A DNA stretch of 64,000 bases from Poecilobothrus nobilitatus (Eukaryota > Arthropoda > Insecta > Diptera > Dolichopodidae), in NCBI GenBank assembly GCA_947095535.1, contig OX352772.1:49557445-49621444 (forward strand). The letters run 5' to 3'. Shown here one piece after another: positions 15,392 to 27,204 of this stretch. Under the pieces are notes generated by a model. That model saw only the letters and a program-made list of their open reading frames with translations. It was not told where the DNA came from and did not search any database. Made by a program: the position numbers and the translations under genes. Each line of letters starts with the position of its first letter. Position 1 is the first letter of the stretch.

Positions 15392-15447
15392 ACGTGACGA
15401 CGTTGTTACGATGACGTGAATGTGAAAGTAACGTCAAGGTAACGTAC
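15392..15447. promoter_or_regulatory. Cluster of ACGT/TGACGT motifs upstream of Runx
   Basis: Within 56 bases there are ACGTGACGACGT, GATGACGTGAA, AACGTCA and AACGTAC, an unusual CpG density for this window. They lie about 600 to 660 bp upstream of the Runx start codon in its transcriptional orientation. TGACGT cores are recognised by CREB/ATF-type bZIP proteins, so this could be a promoter-proximal control element. That role is an inference. Confidence 0.35.
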
Positions 15448-15460
15448 TTCTATTCAATCA

Positions 15461-17760
15461 GTGTCAAAAAATAATGCTTTTTTTACGACTGCTTCCCAAA
15501 GCAGAAAAAGTATAAAAAATTTTCTATTCTCTAAGATCTTTCGTGTCCGAAAATTTCAAAATTGTGACTACAAGCGTTATAGAAAATACGTAGATCCAAA
15601 TTTTGCAAATATTTGGTTTTCATATATAGATAAACTTTTTTAGATTGAAAAAATATTGAGCAGAACTTAAGATATACCTAATCATTTTAAAATAGATTTT
15701 TGTTTTTCAATTTTGTCGGGCTCTAGCTTCTAAATTGGGGGACCATTTAAAAAACTTTTGGAAATTTTGTATTTTTTATGAGTCCTATCTATAAATGAAG
15801 TGTGTAGTAATTAGGACGAACGAACAAAAGTTTTGGAAATAGATGGACGAACGGAAAATAGAAAATGTCCTTAAAATGTTCTTAAAAGATACATGCAAAA
15901 TGCCGTTAAAAGAAGCATACAAAATTTCCTTAAAAGAAATATGTGGCAACAATATTCTAATACAAGAAAATGCTATTTATTTACTTTAATATATTATAGT
16001 ATAGACAAGTCCTAAAGCGTATGCACATTGTAACTAAAACATGTTTTAAAACGTACGTATATCATAAAAATAATTTAAAATTGAAAGGCCGTGCTCCACC
16101 AGTCTTTTTTAAAACTGTTAATAACCTCTTTCTGGAAGAAGTGATGAACGATAAGAAACTATTGCATATAGAGCATATAGGCAAAAGAAGAATTTTTTTC
16201 CTAATCAATAGAATCTAACAAAAATTGTTTGTATCCGAAAAAAGTTTTTCATCTTTTTGTAGTTAAAGATGACATTTATGTTTGTTTGTCATTTTAGTTG
16301 ATTTTAGTTGTTTATGATGTGAACGTTTTTATTTTTTAAAAAATATTAAAAATAATAAATCAAATTTTTAAAATTTAGAATGTCAAAAATGTTCCGAAAC
16401 TTGAAAATTTTATCTTGTTCTGTACTGTAGAAATTATACAGGTTGTCTCCTTGTACTTTGACTAGAAAATGGCCCTACCTAATCCTTCCCTAAGCATTGA
16501 GGTAAACTATAATTATGCTTGTTTTGCGCGTAAATGATCTAGAATTCGATGTTTGTAGAATACTCCAAAAATTCTTATTTTTATTGAAATAAAGTCCTAT
16601 AACTTGAAGAGTCCATTCTTGACAGATTTATTTTAAAAGAACCCTTTAAAACCTACAAATAATTAATGACAAATTAACCAATCAACCAAAATTTAAACAG
16701 GCACAGGCAGTTTTTAAACAGGCAGTTTTTATTATTTGTATTCTAAAAAAAATTTTTTAACTAAATTGATTTAAAATATTGCTATATTTTTTCTTTAAAA
16801 CTTTAAGAATGTCATTTTTTAAAGAAATTTTTTTTAGGCAAAAGTTAAGAAATTTCAATTCTTACCAAAAAAAAAAAAAAACTTCACACAAAAATAAATC
16901 CATTCTAAATCTCTTTGACTAGTCAACTTTAAAATATTTTGATTTATAGCCGCATATAATAAAGTTTTCAATAAATTTTGTGTTAAATCGTCATATTTTT
17001 AACAGATCAACTCTTAACTCCACATCACAACAATATAAAAAAAAAAAACAAAACAAATCACTACATATGCAATGAAAATAAGATTAAAGGAATTTGATTT
17101 TTGGTATCTGACGCGACATAATCTAACTGAACCAAAGCAAATAAGACAAGACATACCACACATCACTTCATTTTTAGAAATCACTTCATTTACTCCATCA
17201 AAAGTAATAAAAAAGACGACAAGGAAAAAAGAAAATTCTTAAAGGAAGGAAAGGAATGTGATAAAAAAAAATATGAAACATGAAATGAATTTCTTCTAAG
17301 ATCAAAGACAAATCAGTATAAAAGTTTTCTTTTTATTTCAGAGTTCTATTGAAGGATTTAATAAAGAGAAAAACAGCGCTGTTTATATTATATTTGTTTC
17401 CAGTTTTTTTCCACCTTGGGTATCCTTAGTAACTTTTTGTGTAATTCAATTTTAAATTAAGATTTCTTCAAGTGTTGAAAAAAAAAAAACTGGTAGTTTT
17501 CACCTAAATGGAAAAAACAGGCAGTCATTCTTTGAAAATTTGTTAATTTCTATTCAACCCTTTAAAAGTTATTGTCCTAATTATGATTTGTGTTGGGGAT
17601 AACTCATGGAGTGTTATTAAAAATTGTGTTAAATTCCTCGAGAATCTATGTACTCCAAATATAATTTGAATGGTTTGGAACTGATGCTTAGAATACACTT
17701 GTCATAAAAACTGCTAAAACGTTCTTCATTCAAAGGATTAAAAGATTTCAATAGATTAAT
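15461..17760. other. Non-coding stretch upstream of Runx, nothing recognised
   Basis: The stretch is AT-rich with A-runs near 16870 and 17040. Open frames at 15461-15643 and 16021-16218 are short and have no family signature. No repeat family that I can name occurs here. Confidence 0.5.
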
Positions 17761-18102
17761 AATTATCTGGTGACATGTCATAACTCTTTTTGTCATAAGT
17801 CCTAAGGAACTCTATTTTGAACGACACTTATTAAAATTTTAAACATAAGACATATGTATGACATAGAGTATGACATAAGTTCCTTGAAAAAAATGTCATA
17901 AATCCCTTAGGGGAGTTTTGACACTTTACTTTGTGTCATAATTCCCTAAGGGACTTATGACACAAAATAAAATATTAATGTGTCTCACAACTCCCTTTTT
18001 CATTTAAAATAAGAATTGAAGCTCACGGGTCTTCGGCCATAATTCTTTTTTATAATATTTCAAACTTAAGAAAATTGGCAATAATTTCAATTAAAGCCTG
18101 AG

Positions 18103-18232
18103 CATCCCGTGCCCGACGCTCCTTCTCCCCGCGAGGGCATACTTTGCGCGCCACGACACAGCGCTGCGCCGCGTCCGTCTACGGGCTTTCTGTGCAGCGG
18201 CACAACGACGCGCCACGCGGCGATATTATTCC
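18103..18232. other. CpG-dense GC island inside the transposon
   Basis: About 130 bases such as CTTTGCGCGCCACGACACAG and CAACGACGCGCCACGCGGCG are very rich in G, C and CpG while both flanks are mostly A and T. The island lies within the inverted-repeat element, beside the left subterminal repeats. It contains several GCGCCRCG-type repeats in both orientations that could fold. I do not recognise it and it has no useful open frame. It may be a captured fragment or a segment recently acquired from another genome. Confidence 0.6.
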
Positions 18233-18689
18233 TTTTCCAGAAGGTTTAAGTGAAACAAATTGTTGTAAAGCCAAAATATTTTCGTGTTAACTTTATTGAA
18301 AAAGGAAAATGCCCCTTTTTCCAAAGGTTAAAGTCAAACAAATTGTAGTAAAATCAAAACATTTTCAGTGACTTTAAAAATTAACAAAATTTTTCGGTGA
18401 ATTATCCTTCAGTTTTGACATTAGCATAAGCCAGCTTAATGTTATTATAAATTGGCCTTTATAATGAAGCAAAAGTGTAATACCAGTGTAGTACCAGTTT
18501 CTATTAAATAATTAAGTCTCTCTTCTCTGAAGTTAACTTATAACAGTTATTTTACCAATCTTGGTGACATGCCATAAGTCCCAAAGTCAAAAGCCCCCAT
18601 GGACTTATTTTTGTTCCCAAGTCTCAAGTTGCCAAGTTTGTTCCAAAGTCAATTTTTCATAAAAAAATGTGAATTAAAATCTTATTTGA

Positions 18690-19150
18690 TCAAAATCTTA
18701 TTTTTTCAGAGTTATTACGACTCTTCGAGAATATTTATATATCTGTACATATGTGAGATTTTGAGTTAGAGGGCATTTTAGAGTTGGTTTGAAAATTAGC
18801 GTTTCAATATTTGTTTAGCCGGGGTTATTGGGCGACAGCTTTTAGGGTTTTGGGCGGCAGGTTTTAGGGTTGAATTGAAGATCAGGGTATTCCCTTTTTC
18901 CAAAATATTTACCTATATGTATATACAAAATTCTGAATTAGGAGGGGTCCTAGAGTTGAATTCAAAATCATAGTTATACACCTTCATAATTTCGTATATA
19001 CATATAGGTAAATATTCTGAAAAGAGGGAATATCCTGATCTTGAATCCAACCCTAAAATCCCCTCTAATTCGGAATCTCGCATATATGCAATATATAGCA
19101 TGTAAATATTCTGGAAAAAGCGTATAATTTAGATTTTGTAACCAACTCTG
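18690..19150. repeat. Dispersed repeat family, several units in both orientations
   Basis: Units here contain TTTTAGGGTTGAATTGAAGA, then a GGTATTCCCTTTTTCCAAAA block, then ATATTTACxTATATGTATAT. The reverse form (AACCCTAAAATCCCCTCTAA with AATATTCTGGAAAAAGCG) follows from about 19005. The same unit recurs singly at about 24855-24960, 25105-25215, 38110-38185, 43575-43730 and 50575-50700. Each is roughly 100 to 150 bp. The units carry no coding signal and have no obvious target duplications. Confidence 0.6.
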
Positions 19151-19401
19151 AAGTCCTTACTAATTATATTTTTACATACATATTTCAATAACATCATATT
19201 TTATATAGTGGGACTTATGACACTTATTAAAATTTTAAAGTGTGACATAAGTCCTTTGAAAAAAATGCCATAAATCCCTTAGGGAGTTTAGACATTTTAC
19301 TTTGTGTCATAACTCCCTAAAGCACTTATGACACAAAGTAGAGTGTCATAACTCCCTAAGGGACTTATGACAAAGGAGTTATGACATGTCACCAATTATT
19401 T

Positions 19402-19910
19402 TACCTTCCAATACCTCTTCAATATCAATTTTTACCAAATTTTTATTCCAATACATTTAGCCAAACCAATTACAGTAATTACAAAAAAAAAATTTTCCCA
19501 AGATTACAGAACACCGTAATGATCACTGACTGAGTTAAAATGAAATTCTTTAAAATTAATCTTAGTTTCTTTCAAGATTTTGTTTACGAATGTTGTTCAA
19601 GTGCAAAATTTGCAATTTGCAAAATTTTTCAACCACGTGCTATTTGACACAGGAAATTAATGGCTGCCTTGCTCTTTCGGGTATGGCAAAAACTACTTGA
19701 AATATTAAAACAAGAATTTCAAAATCAAAACACTTAAATTGATTTTAAAAGTTTTGTGCAACTTCTTTTATTTTTTGGTTCTTGTCTTAACTATAAGTTA
19801 GAAGTTTTTAATACATACATTTAATACATACTTAATTTCCAAAAGATCACTTTATCGAAATCGTTTATAAAATATTTTTGAAAAGAATTCAAAAATTTGC
19901 TTATTAGTTT
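19402..19910. other. AT-rich spacer, nothing recognised
   Basis: This spacer lies between the inverted-repeat transposon and the next dispersed element. No open frame, repeat family or structured element was recognised in it. Confidence 0.5.
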
Positions 19911-20700
19911 CTCTCTGTCCGTCTGTTTACAAAACTTTTACACCGTTTAAGATAGAACAATGTAATTTTAATCATTGATAAATTTCAAAATAAAAACTTT
20001 TTTATATAGAACCACTCGGATTACGGAGCTATGTTTTCTTAAAGTTCGAAAAAGCTGAAATGTCTATACTTATCACAGGTTCTGTTTAAAAATTTTTCAA
20101 TGTAAAAACGCCATGACATGACATGACAGGAAATTTTTTTAGCTTTATAAATCAAAATCAAAATATAATATTTTTAGCCCATTTCCAAAACAATTTTGAA
20201 AAAATGTGCCTACACCGTTAAAGATAGAGAAAATAAATGTTAACCATGGGTAGGTCTTATAAAAAAATTAATGGTGTCAAATTTTGCACAATCTACCTTT
20301 ATAACTACGGCACGCTTTTTGATAGGGACTTGAAATTTTGAGATAAGAAAGAACTTTGAAAATTAGTATAAGTTTCAACAAAAAAATTTTTCGGACCACC
20401 CCCTGGTTTTGAGCTATTCGGTCTAAAAACTTGAAAATTTGCTATTTTTAAACACCTGCTGGCACCTATACACAGTTTTCTTCGACAAGTCATAAAAATT
20501 AAAGCTTCAGTAATATATTTTTACGCGTGTTATTGGTTTTTCTTAGTTATACTGGGTTCCGGACTTACAGACCCTCAAAATTGAAAAAAAAACCTATTTT
20601 AAAATGTTTTCTTATTATATATGAAATTTTAAAATTTTTTTGATGCAAGTCACAATAAATTCTAAACAGTTTGTATTATTTTATGGAAATATGCTCTTAA
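19911..20700 (-). mobile_element. Relic related to the (GACG)n fly element
   Basis: The left edge carries CTCTCTGTCCGTCTGTTTAC, the reverse of a (GACR)n core. The body shares long similarity with 45410-46240, including a CACCGTTxAxGxTAGAGA block, TAAAAAAATTAATG, and a TAAAAATTAAAGCTTCAGTA block. It also matches 32935-33235 in the opposite direction. The open frame at 20305-20493 is part of the repeat, not a gene. Ends are not sharply defined. Confidence 0.55.
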
Positions 20701-21267
20701 TAATCGTTGGTGTACGTTGTATCTTTTTTAATTTAGTATTTAAAATTACCATCATCTGAAAAGAAAAATCCGCAGGATTTTGTTTGCTTATTGTCGCTGT
20801 TATGTTTTTTTATAAAACCATTACTTCAGAAAAATGTTTATACTTCCCTTTGTTTACAAGCTATGGCAGGTAAAAATTTTAAAATTTGTGATTTTTAGAC
20901 ACCAGTAACTAAGCCGCCTGTTAAAAATTTTTGCAAAGAAAACTCCAAAATTAAACTCCAACATTGTACAGCGTTTCCTTGAAATTGAAGAAAGTGTCTC
21001 TAGATTTTTCTAATTGATTCTAATTATAAAACATTTACAACAATTACAAATTCAAATAACAATAAATTCTAAACTGTACTTATTCATCTTTGGAAAATGT
21101 GTGACTTTAAACCTCTTGGTTTGACATTCTGCCTTGTTTGAATCACAAAGTATGCATTTTAAAAAGCACGATTACCACCAATGATTAACGACATACCTAA
21201 GAAATACGTTTCAATCCTTTCGCCATAATAGAGATCCCGTTGGGAATAGTGAAACGTTTCCTATAAA
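20701..21267. other. Relic spacer with weak similarity to the neighbouring element
   Basis: Around 20840-21130 there are short echoes of the flanking dispersed element, such as an ACACCAGTAACTAAG block and a TGGAAAATGTGTGACTTTAA block. No gene was seen. Confidence 0.35.
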
Positions 21268-21353
21268 TTGAGGCACAACACAAAAAATTTGAATAAATCT
21301 TGGGAATAGGGCATATCCCAAAATTTATTCGAATTTTTTGTGCTGCGCCTCAA
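21268..21353. repeat. 86 bp snap-back hairpin with 38 bp arms
   Basis: The left arm (21268-21305) begins TTGAGGCACAACACAAAAAA and the right arm (21316-21353) is its reverse complement with 34 of 38 positions matching, separated by a 10-base loop ATAGGGCATA. Three of the four differences would pair as G-U in a transcript of the minus strand, only one in a plus-strand transcript. It may be a foldback or MITE remnant, or a microRNA-like hairpin. Confidence 0.7.
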
Positions 21354-21370
21354 AAAACTTAAATTATATA

Positions 21371-22203
21371 AAAAGCAAGGAAGAGTGCAATAGAGTAAAC
21401 TGTGTCAACTCTGGGATATCCGTATGAACGTAATATATCCTGTTTCTATAAAACTTGATAATTTTTTAAAAACTTTCAGATGTTTTAGTACCGAGGTTAA
21501 CTACAGAGATATATTTATGTAAATTGTATGACAGCTATCCGAATCTATTACACATGCACAACCAAATTTTACAGAAGTTATGGCCATAAAACTTGATCAT
21601 CATTTGTTAGATTTCAGGCACCTAGTTGAAGCTACAAGAGGTTAAGTTACAAGAGGTCCAAGAAGCCTGAGCCGGCTATTTTAGACCCCAAATGTTACAA
21701 AAATTGTTGGCATGTAACTCGACATCTTTCCACTAAATTTAAATAGACACTGAGTTATTTTCATTTAAAAAGAGAAGTTGTATGGCAGCCACCTGAACTT
21801 GTCGTACCATAACAACCAAATTTTACAGAAATTGTTGCCATAAAACTTGATCATCATTTGCAAAATTTCAGATACCTAGCTTGAATAGACACTGAGTTAT
21901 TTCCATTTAAAGAAAGAAGTTGTATAGCAGCTAGTCGAACCCGGCGGGGAAAAATGCTGGATTTAAATAGCAAAACTAACAATTTTGCAAAAGTGACTAA
22001 AAAAATTTCAGCCTCCTAGCTCCTTTATTTTTTGAGTGATCGTGCGGACGGACGGACGGAAGTGCATGGCTTAATCGACTCGGAATTCGATTCTGAGCCG
22101 ATCCATACCTATGATACTATATCTAGCTCGTATCCTTTAAGGTGTCACAAACGTAATGGTAAATTTATTATACCCTTGAACATAGTTCATATGGATATAA
22201 AGA
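21371..22203 (+). mobile_element. mini-me/DINE-like (GACG)n element, copy A
   Basis: The start reads AAGCAAGGAAGAGTGCAATA and contains a GTCAACTCTGGGATATCCGT block. Near the end comes CGGACGGACGGACGGA (22045-22060), then GTGCATGGC, a GACTCGGAATTCGATTCTGA block, GATCCATACCT, ATCTAGCTCG, and a terminal TTATACCC...GGATATAA imperfect hairpin. This order closely resembles a widespread fly repeat whose (GTCY)n core is known to seed microsatellites. The 67-codon frame at 22032-22235 is simply this conserved 3' part read through. No coding capacity was seen. Confidence 0.65.
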
Positions 22204-24850
22204 ACTGGGTTAAAGTCATCTCAAAACTTTTTTGAATTTAAATATAAAATGGCATAAACAATACGGAAATCAAAGATCGCATAATCAATATGACTTGTCT
22301 AGGTCTGAGGAAAGTATCCATATATGAAAATTTAACTTCATTATTTCATTTCTATTAATTATATTAATATTATTTATGTTAAAGTAATTATTTTCTATTG
22401 ACTAATTATAATCACATATAAAAGTGATTATCACTTTTTAAATCAATTAATTTTATCTTATTTATTTTCATCCTTTATCCTTTTTTTAAATACTTTTAAG
22501 AATAAAAATAATAGTACTCCATTTTCTTGAACTATATTTTTACTATTATACAAAACTAATAAATTATCATCAATTTTATTAATTAATTAAAAATCTTCTT
22601 ACACATTTAATAACTTCAAATATAAAAAAAAAGTTAAACATTCTTTATAAAATTTAAAGTTGCGACCAACAGACTGTAATTATCATGCAACAATGAGGCT
22701 TTTAATTTTTTTAATTGTTTTCGGTTCGGTGATTTTTTTGTTTTTTTTTTTTGCGGTATGGAAATTTTCAACTGATGAGAAAGTTTTATAAAATACATCT
22801 GGTATATTAAAATGGGCATTAGTGATTTCTATAATGAGACAAGTACAATGCCAGAATAAACGTGGGCAATACAATTCTTAACATAATAGAATTTAAATAT
22901 TCTTATAATTATAGGGTATAACATACATATATAAGGCATATAATCAGCATTAAATTGTATTTTCTATCATAGATAAATTTTAAACATTAAAGATAAATTT
23001 TAGAAATCTGTAATCTTCGTTATAGGTTCCAATTGCCATTGATTGCAATGCCAGTTTAGCTAAGTCAACAACACTGAATTGCCAAAATTTTACGAATTTT
23101 CTTTTACAAACCCTTTAAATTTTGTTTTTTGTTACAAATTTTTAGAATGACAAATTTTTTTATTTTCTAACAATTAAATAGCGCTTATAGTACTAATTCC
23201 AATCTCTCAGTCCTTAAAATCCATATGTCAAACTGCCCTTTCCCCTAATGTTTCTTAGCATAATTATAATTGCATTTCTCAATTAACACTTTTCACAACA
23301 TCGAACTTTGTAATTCAAATTTCCAATTTTCATCAAGCTTTGTGTAGAAAAATATGACATCAACCTTGTTTGTCAAATAGTACATTTTGATTGACATCAT
23401 TTTAATAGATCATTACATCACTTTGAAAATATAATTTATCTACCTTTTTCAGAAAATTTAAAAGCCACAATTCATACACTATATTTTTTTATAAATTTTT
23501 TTTATATCTGAAAAATACTGAATAATATGCAAAATGAATGTTTGTCAAATATATTTTTGGAAAATGTCTCATTATGCTAAACGGTTGGTTGCAAAACAAT
23601 CTATTATACTCAAAGTAAATTTACAAAATGGCCGTTTGGTCAAAGAATATTAGATCATATTATTATTTTCCAATTTGTAATCCAATTTAAATTAAATATT
23701 CAATAATTATCGGAAAACTCCCACACAACCTTACTGTGTTCATTTCATTCACCTCTTTATAGTGATTTTCGATGATTCTTACTTACCCTTGGAAAAATAA
23801 AAACAGATTACAAACAACATATCATCAAATAATTCAAAATATATAAGTTATATTAATTTAGCAGAAAAACTAATTTTAGTGCAAGGATTTAGAAAAAAAT
23901 CTCATAAGATAATTTATATGATCCCATTGTTACATTTTGAGTTCCTTATTTGAATATACGCATATTTGAATGGAAGTAATAATAAAAAAGCTACAAATAA
24001 ATAGATAAAACAAATGTGATGAAGTTTATAAGATCGAAATGATCAAAAAAGGTTAAAAAATATTATTTCAACTCAGTATTTTTAAACGTCTAATAATATT
24101 TACGCCCAATTTCAACGACCTATATAATATGTATAAAAGTCAACATTAGCTGCCTCTTTTTATTACAACTACGATTTATCATATAAAACCCTACAAATCA
24201 CACATTTTATCGAACTCTTATCAATTTCTTACCTATCTCAATTTACCTAGCAAATTTGAACTTGATCAATTTACCTAGCAGAGTAAAAGTACCCACAGCT
24301 TTTTCTATATTCTACTCAGCTGTCTTAAATAAAAATCGAGTAACTAACAAAATAATAAAATTTATAGTATGAGCAAAAATTGAATTACTGTGTTGTTTCT
24401 TAAATGTAATAAATTGTAATTTGAGCATCAAATAAAACTTTGCTCTATTAATATAAGAAAAATTCTGTTAAAATATAGGTGCAATAACTTTTTCCATTAT
24501 TTTCCATTCCTGTTAATATTCAAATTTCTTAAAAGGCCAATTGATTTAACAAGATCTGATTAAGCGAATACTTTAAAGTATTGTAAATACATACAGGTAT
24601 TATAAATTTTAATTTTTTTTTTTTTTTCAATATCATTATTATTTTTTAATTTTTCAATTTAGGACAATTACGTGGTTCTATGAAATGGTTTCGAACGAAA
24701 TAATATCGATTTCAAGATATGAAATAAAGTCGCAAGAATGAAATAATATCATAAAAATTTAAATATTTAAACGTTGAAATTACACTTTCGACCTTATATC
24801 TAATTTAATAATAAAACATTTATTTAAAAAACTACATGAATTCGCAGAGA
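22204..24850. other. AT-rich non-coding stretch
   Basis: I see no gene or named repeat here. Overlapping minus-strand frames near 22634-22874 are short and lack any family motif. A short direct repeat, CAATTTACCTAGCA, occurs twice near 24240-24280. Confidence 0.45.
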
Positions 24851-24854
24851 TTTT

Positions 24855-25215
24855 AAAGTTGGTGAAGAAATAAAGGTTATATGCTTTTTCAGAATATGTA
24901 TATTACCTTGATTTTGCAATCAACTATAAAATATCGCCAAATTTAGAATTTGACATATAGATAATATACAAAAAATATTTTCAACATTATTTATTTCCCA
25001 TATTCTGAACAGTTCGACGCTCTGGACACGTTATTTCATTTTTGGTTGGTGACTTTATTTCATAATGGTTTTCACCAAATTTCTATAGAAACCTGTATAT
25101 TTGGACATACTTTAGTATAGATTTTAGAGTTGAATTCAAAATCAGGATATTTTCTTTTTCCAAAATATTTATATGTATGTATATCCGAGATTTTGAATTT
25201 GAAGAGGTTATTTTA
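24855..25215. repeat. Two units of the dispersed ATTCC-CTTTTTCCAAAATATT family
   Basis: Unit one (about 24855-24960) has GGTTATATGCTTTTTCAGAA followed by ATGTATAT and TGATTTTGCAATCAACT. Unit two (about 25105-25215) has TTTTAGAGTTGAATTCAAAA, a CAGGATATTTTCTTTTTCC block and ATATTTATATGTATGTATAT. Both match units at 18.7-19.15 kb. Confidence 0.5.
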
Positions 25216-25377
25216 ATATAGGTACATATTATGAAAATTTTTATTTTGAAGACTAAATGATTTTTGTGTTAAGATTTTTATTTTTTTTTTTTTAAACGAA
25301 TTTTTTATTAATAGAAGTTTCATTTTATTTCATACAATTAGAAATAAATTAATGTATATAGAATTTTTTTTCCTTTC

Positions 25378-25529
25378 CAGGTGTGGCTGTAAATATTGTA
25401 AGGGGGATTTATTCTTACAATATACGTTGGATTCGAAAACAATCTCGGTGTTGACGTAAAGTATTTGATACGCTCATATTGTACGTAACGTATTTAATAC
25501 GCTCGTATGCACTAGGCCACAGAGGCATC
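25378..25529 (-). mobile_element. tRNA-derived SINE, decayed copy
   Basis: This is the most decayed member of the SINE family seen better at 43.8 and 60.2 kb. It keeps GTGTGGCTGTAAATATTGTA, AGGGGGATTTATTC, a box B remnant GGATTCGAAAA, and CACTAGGCCACAGAGG at the tRNA-like end. A piece resembling AAGTATTTGATACGCTC is duplicated as CGTATTTAATACGCTCGTAT, so it also carries an internal duplication. Confidence 0.75.
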
Positions 25530-26690
25530 ATATAGAATCCTGAAAGCTAAAAATATTTTGAGGCCTTAAAAATTTAAAGCATTTTCTTGAAAATAAACTA
25601 GAATAAGTTATTAAGTTTTGGTTTGAAACTTCCCAATAATTCTTGTATTATATTTTCATTTTAATTTTTGTTTTGATAATATCGAGAAAATTTCGAAAAA
25701 CATGAAATTTTGCATTACGAGATTATGAAATTTGACATTTCGTCTTGTATATACCCCCCTCTAAGTATTAGTTTTTTTTTACAAGATTTTTAAGAAGATT
25801 TCGCATCACTATATTAATATTCCATTTAAAAATTACACCCTCCATAAAAAATTATATCTCAGCCTTTACATTTATTACAAATTTTGAAAAAAACTAGAAA
25901 AATAACGGTAGTTTTGGTATTTATACAAAAACATTCAATTAATTTAAACTTGTTTATAAACTTAGTACAAAAATCCGATTTTATTTGGGACCAAATTACT
26001 GCATACCATATAAAAACCAATTAAGATAATATTCTAGAAGTTTTTTTTTTTTTTGGATTCCAAATAAATAAAATTTACAAAATTATATTTAATTTTTTAT
26101 TAAAAATTCCAACCACTCTGTTCCTATATTATAATGGTTTGAAATTTTGAAATTTCCTCCTGCGTTTTAATTATCCAATAATTTTAATTATTATATATTT
26201 TACAAAATACATTTTTTTTTATTTATTTCATTTTATTTTATTAAGTTTTTAAATAAATTATTATATAATTATTTTTTATTATATTGTAATGTTAATCCAT
26301 TTAATCCATTTACAATTTTAAATCTTTTTTTTTTTTATTTATTTATTGTTTTTCACTTTTGTTTTCTTTCAAACTTTTATTTATATGTACTTTCTTAAAT
26401 TTTCTTAAATATTTTTTTTTTTTTTTTAATTATTATTAATAATTTTTAATTTTTTTTATCAATTTCATATTTAATTAATTAATTTTATAAATTTAAAAAA
26501 AAAATAAAATAAAAAAAATATTTAATAAATACATTCAAATTTTTTTCTTTTTTTTTTAAATAACCGTTAAAATAATTTTAAATCATTTTTATTTTTTATT
26601 TTAAAATTAAATTAATTTTAAATACATTTTTTTTTTTTAATTTTTCTAATAAATTTATTTTCTTTTTTCGTTTTTTTTTTTTTTTATTAT
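25530..26690. other. AT-rich simple sequence, nothing recognised
   Basis: From about 26040 the stretch is almost only A and T with long T-runs. No gene is seen. It ends in a single TAACCGTTA at 26561-26569. Confidence 0.5.
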
Positions 26691-27130
26691 ATGTCACGAA
26701 TCCGCATCCGTACTCTTAACGAAACGATTTAAAACTATTTCATTGCGGGTAACCCCAGAAAATACCAAAATTTCGACCACTATATGTTCATCATTGTAAT
26801 CATTATCATCATCATCATCATCAATATTCAAAAATATCATTGCATCAAGTAAAGTTGTATCAGTATAAAATCATCAACAATCAACAGCAGAAATCATTAT
26901 CAATATCATTTTTAGTATCATTCATTGTCATTCATATTGTCGTTATCATCATCATTATCAATATCAATCATTATTGTTATTTATCAATATCAAGACAATT
27001 TATTTATTTATTTTCTTTTTTTTTTTTTTTTTTGTATTTTTTAACCACCAACCAGTACCATCAACCACCATTGTATTACCGCGACAACCAGTAGCAGTGG
27101 TTTTATGGAAGGCGTCATCATCATTTTTTT
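26690..27130. other. Compositional island with CAT/ATC trinucleotide repeats
   Basis: This stretch has noticeably more C and G than its surroundings and is enriched for CAT, CAA and ACC triplets, for example CATCATCATCATCATC near 26810 and AACCACCAACCAGTACCATC near 27041. A T-run interrupts it at 27015-27035. Such sequence is common in fly 5' leaders and enhancers. I see no supported start or coding frame; the frames at 26840-27156 read through the repeat. Confidence 0.35.
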
Positions 27131-27168
27131 GTATCTTAACTTATATATTTATATGAATACTATGTATA

Positions 27169-27204
<36 letters not shown>

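Larger units (their letters stand above)
17769..19393. mobile_element. Non-autonomous DNA transposon with terminal inverted repeats
   Basis: The left end at 17769-17786 reads GGTGACATGTCATAACTC and the right end at 19376-19393 is its exact reverse complement. Similarity continues inward to about 35 bp through a TTGTCATAAGTCC block. The flanks are AATTATCT (17761-17768) and AATTATTT (19394-19401), an 8 bp target duplication with one mismatch. Subterminal regions on both sides repeat palindromic CCCTAAGGGACTTATGACAC-type units. No transposase frame is visible, so the element is non-autonomous. An 8 bp duplication fits hAT, P or Merlin superfamilies; the end sequence does not let me choose. A further end-like GGTGACATGCCATAAGTCCC at 18563 suggests nesting or internal duplication. 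Confidence 0.8.

Noticed and set aside
22032..22235. 67-codon frame beginning in a (GACG)n run
   Set aside because: It is the conserved 3' part of the mini-me-like element read as protein.
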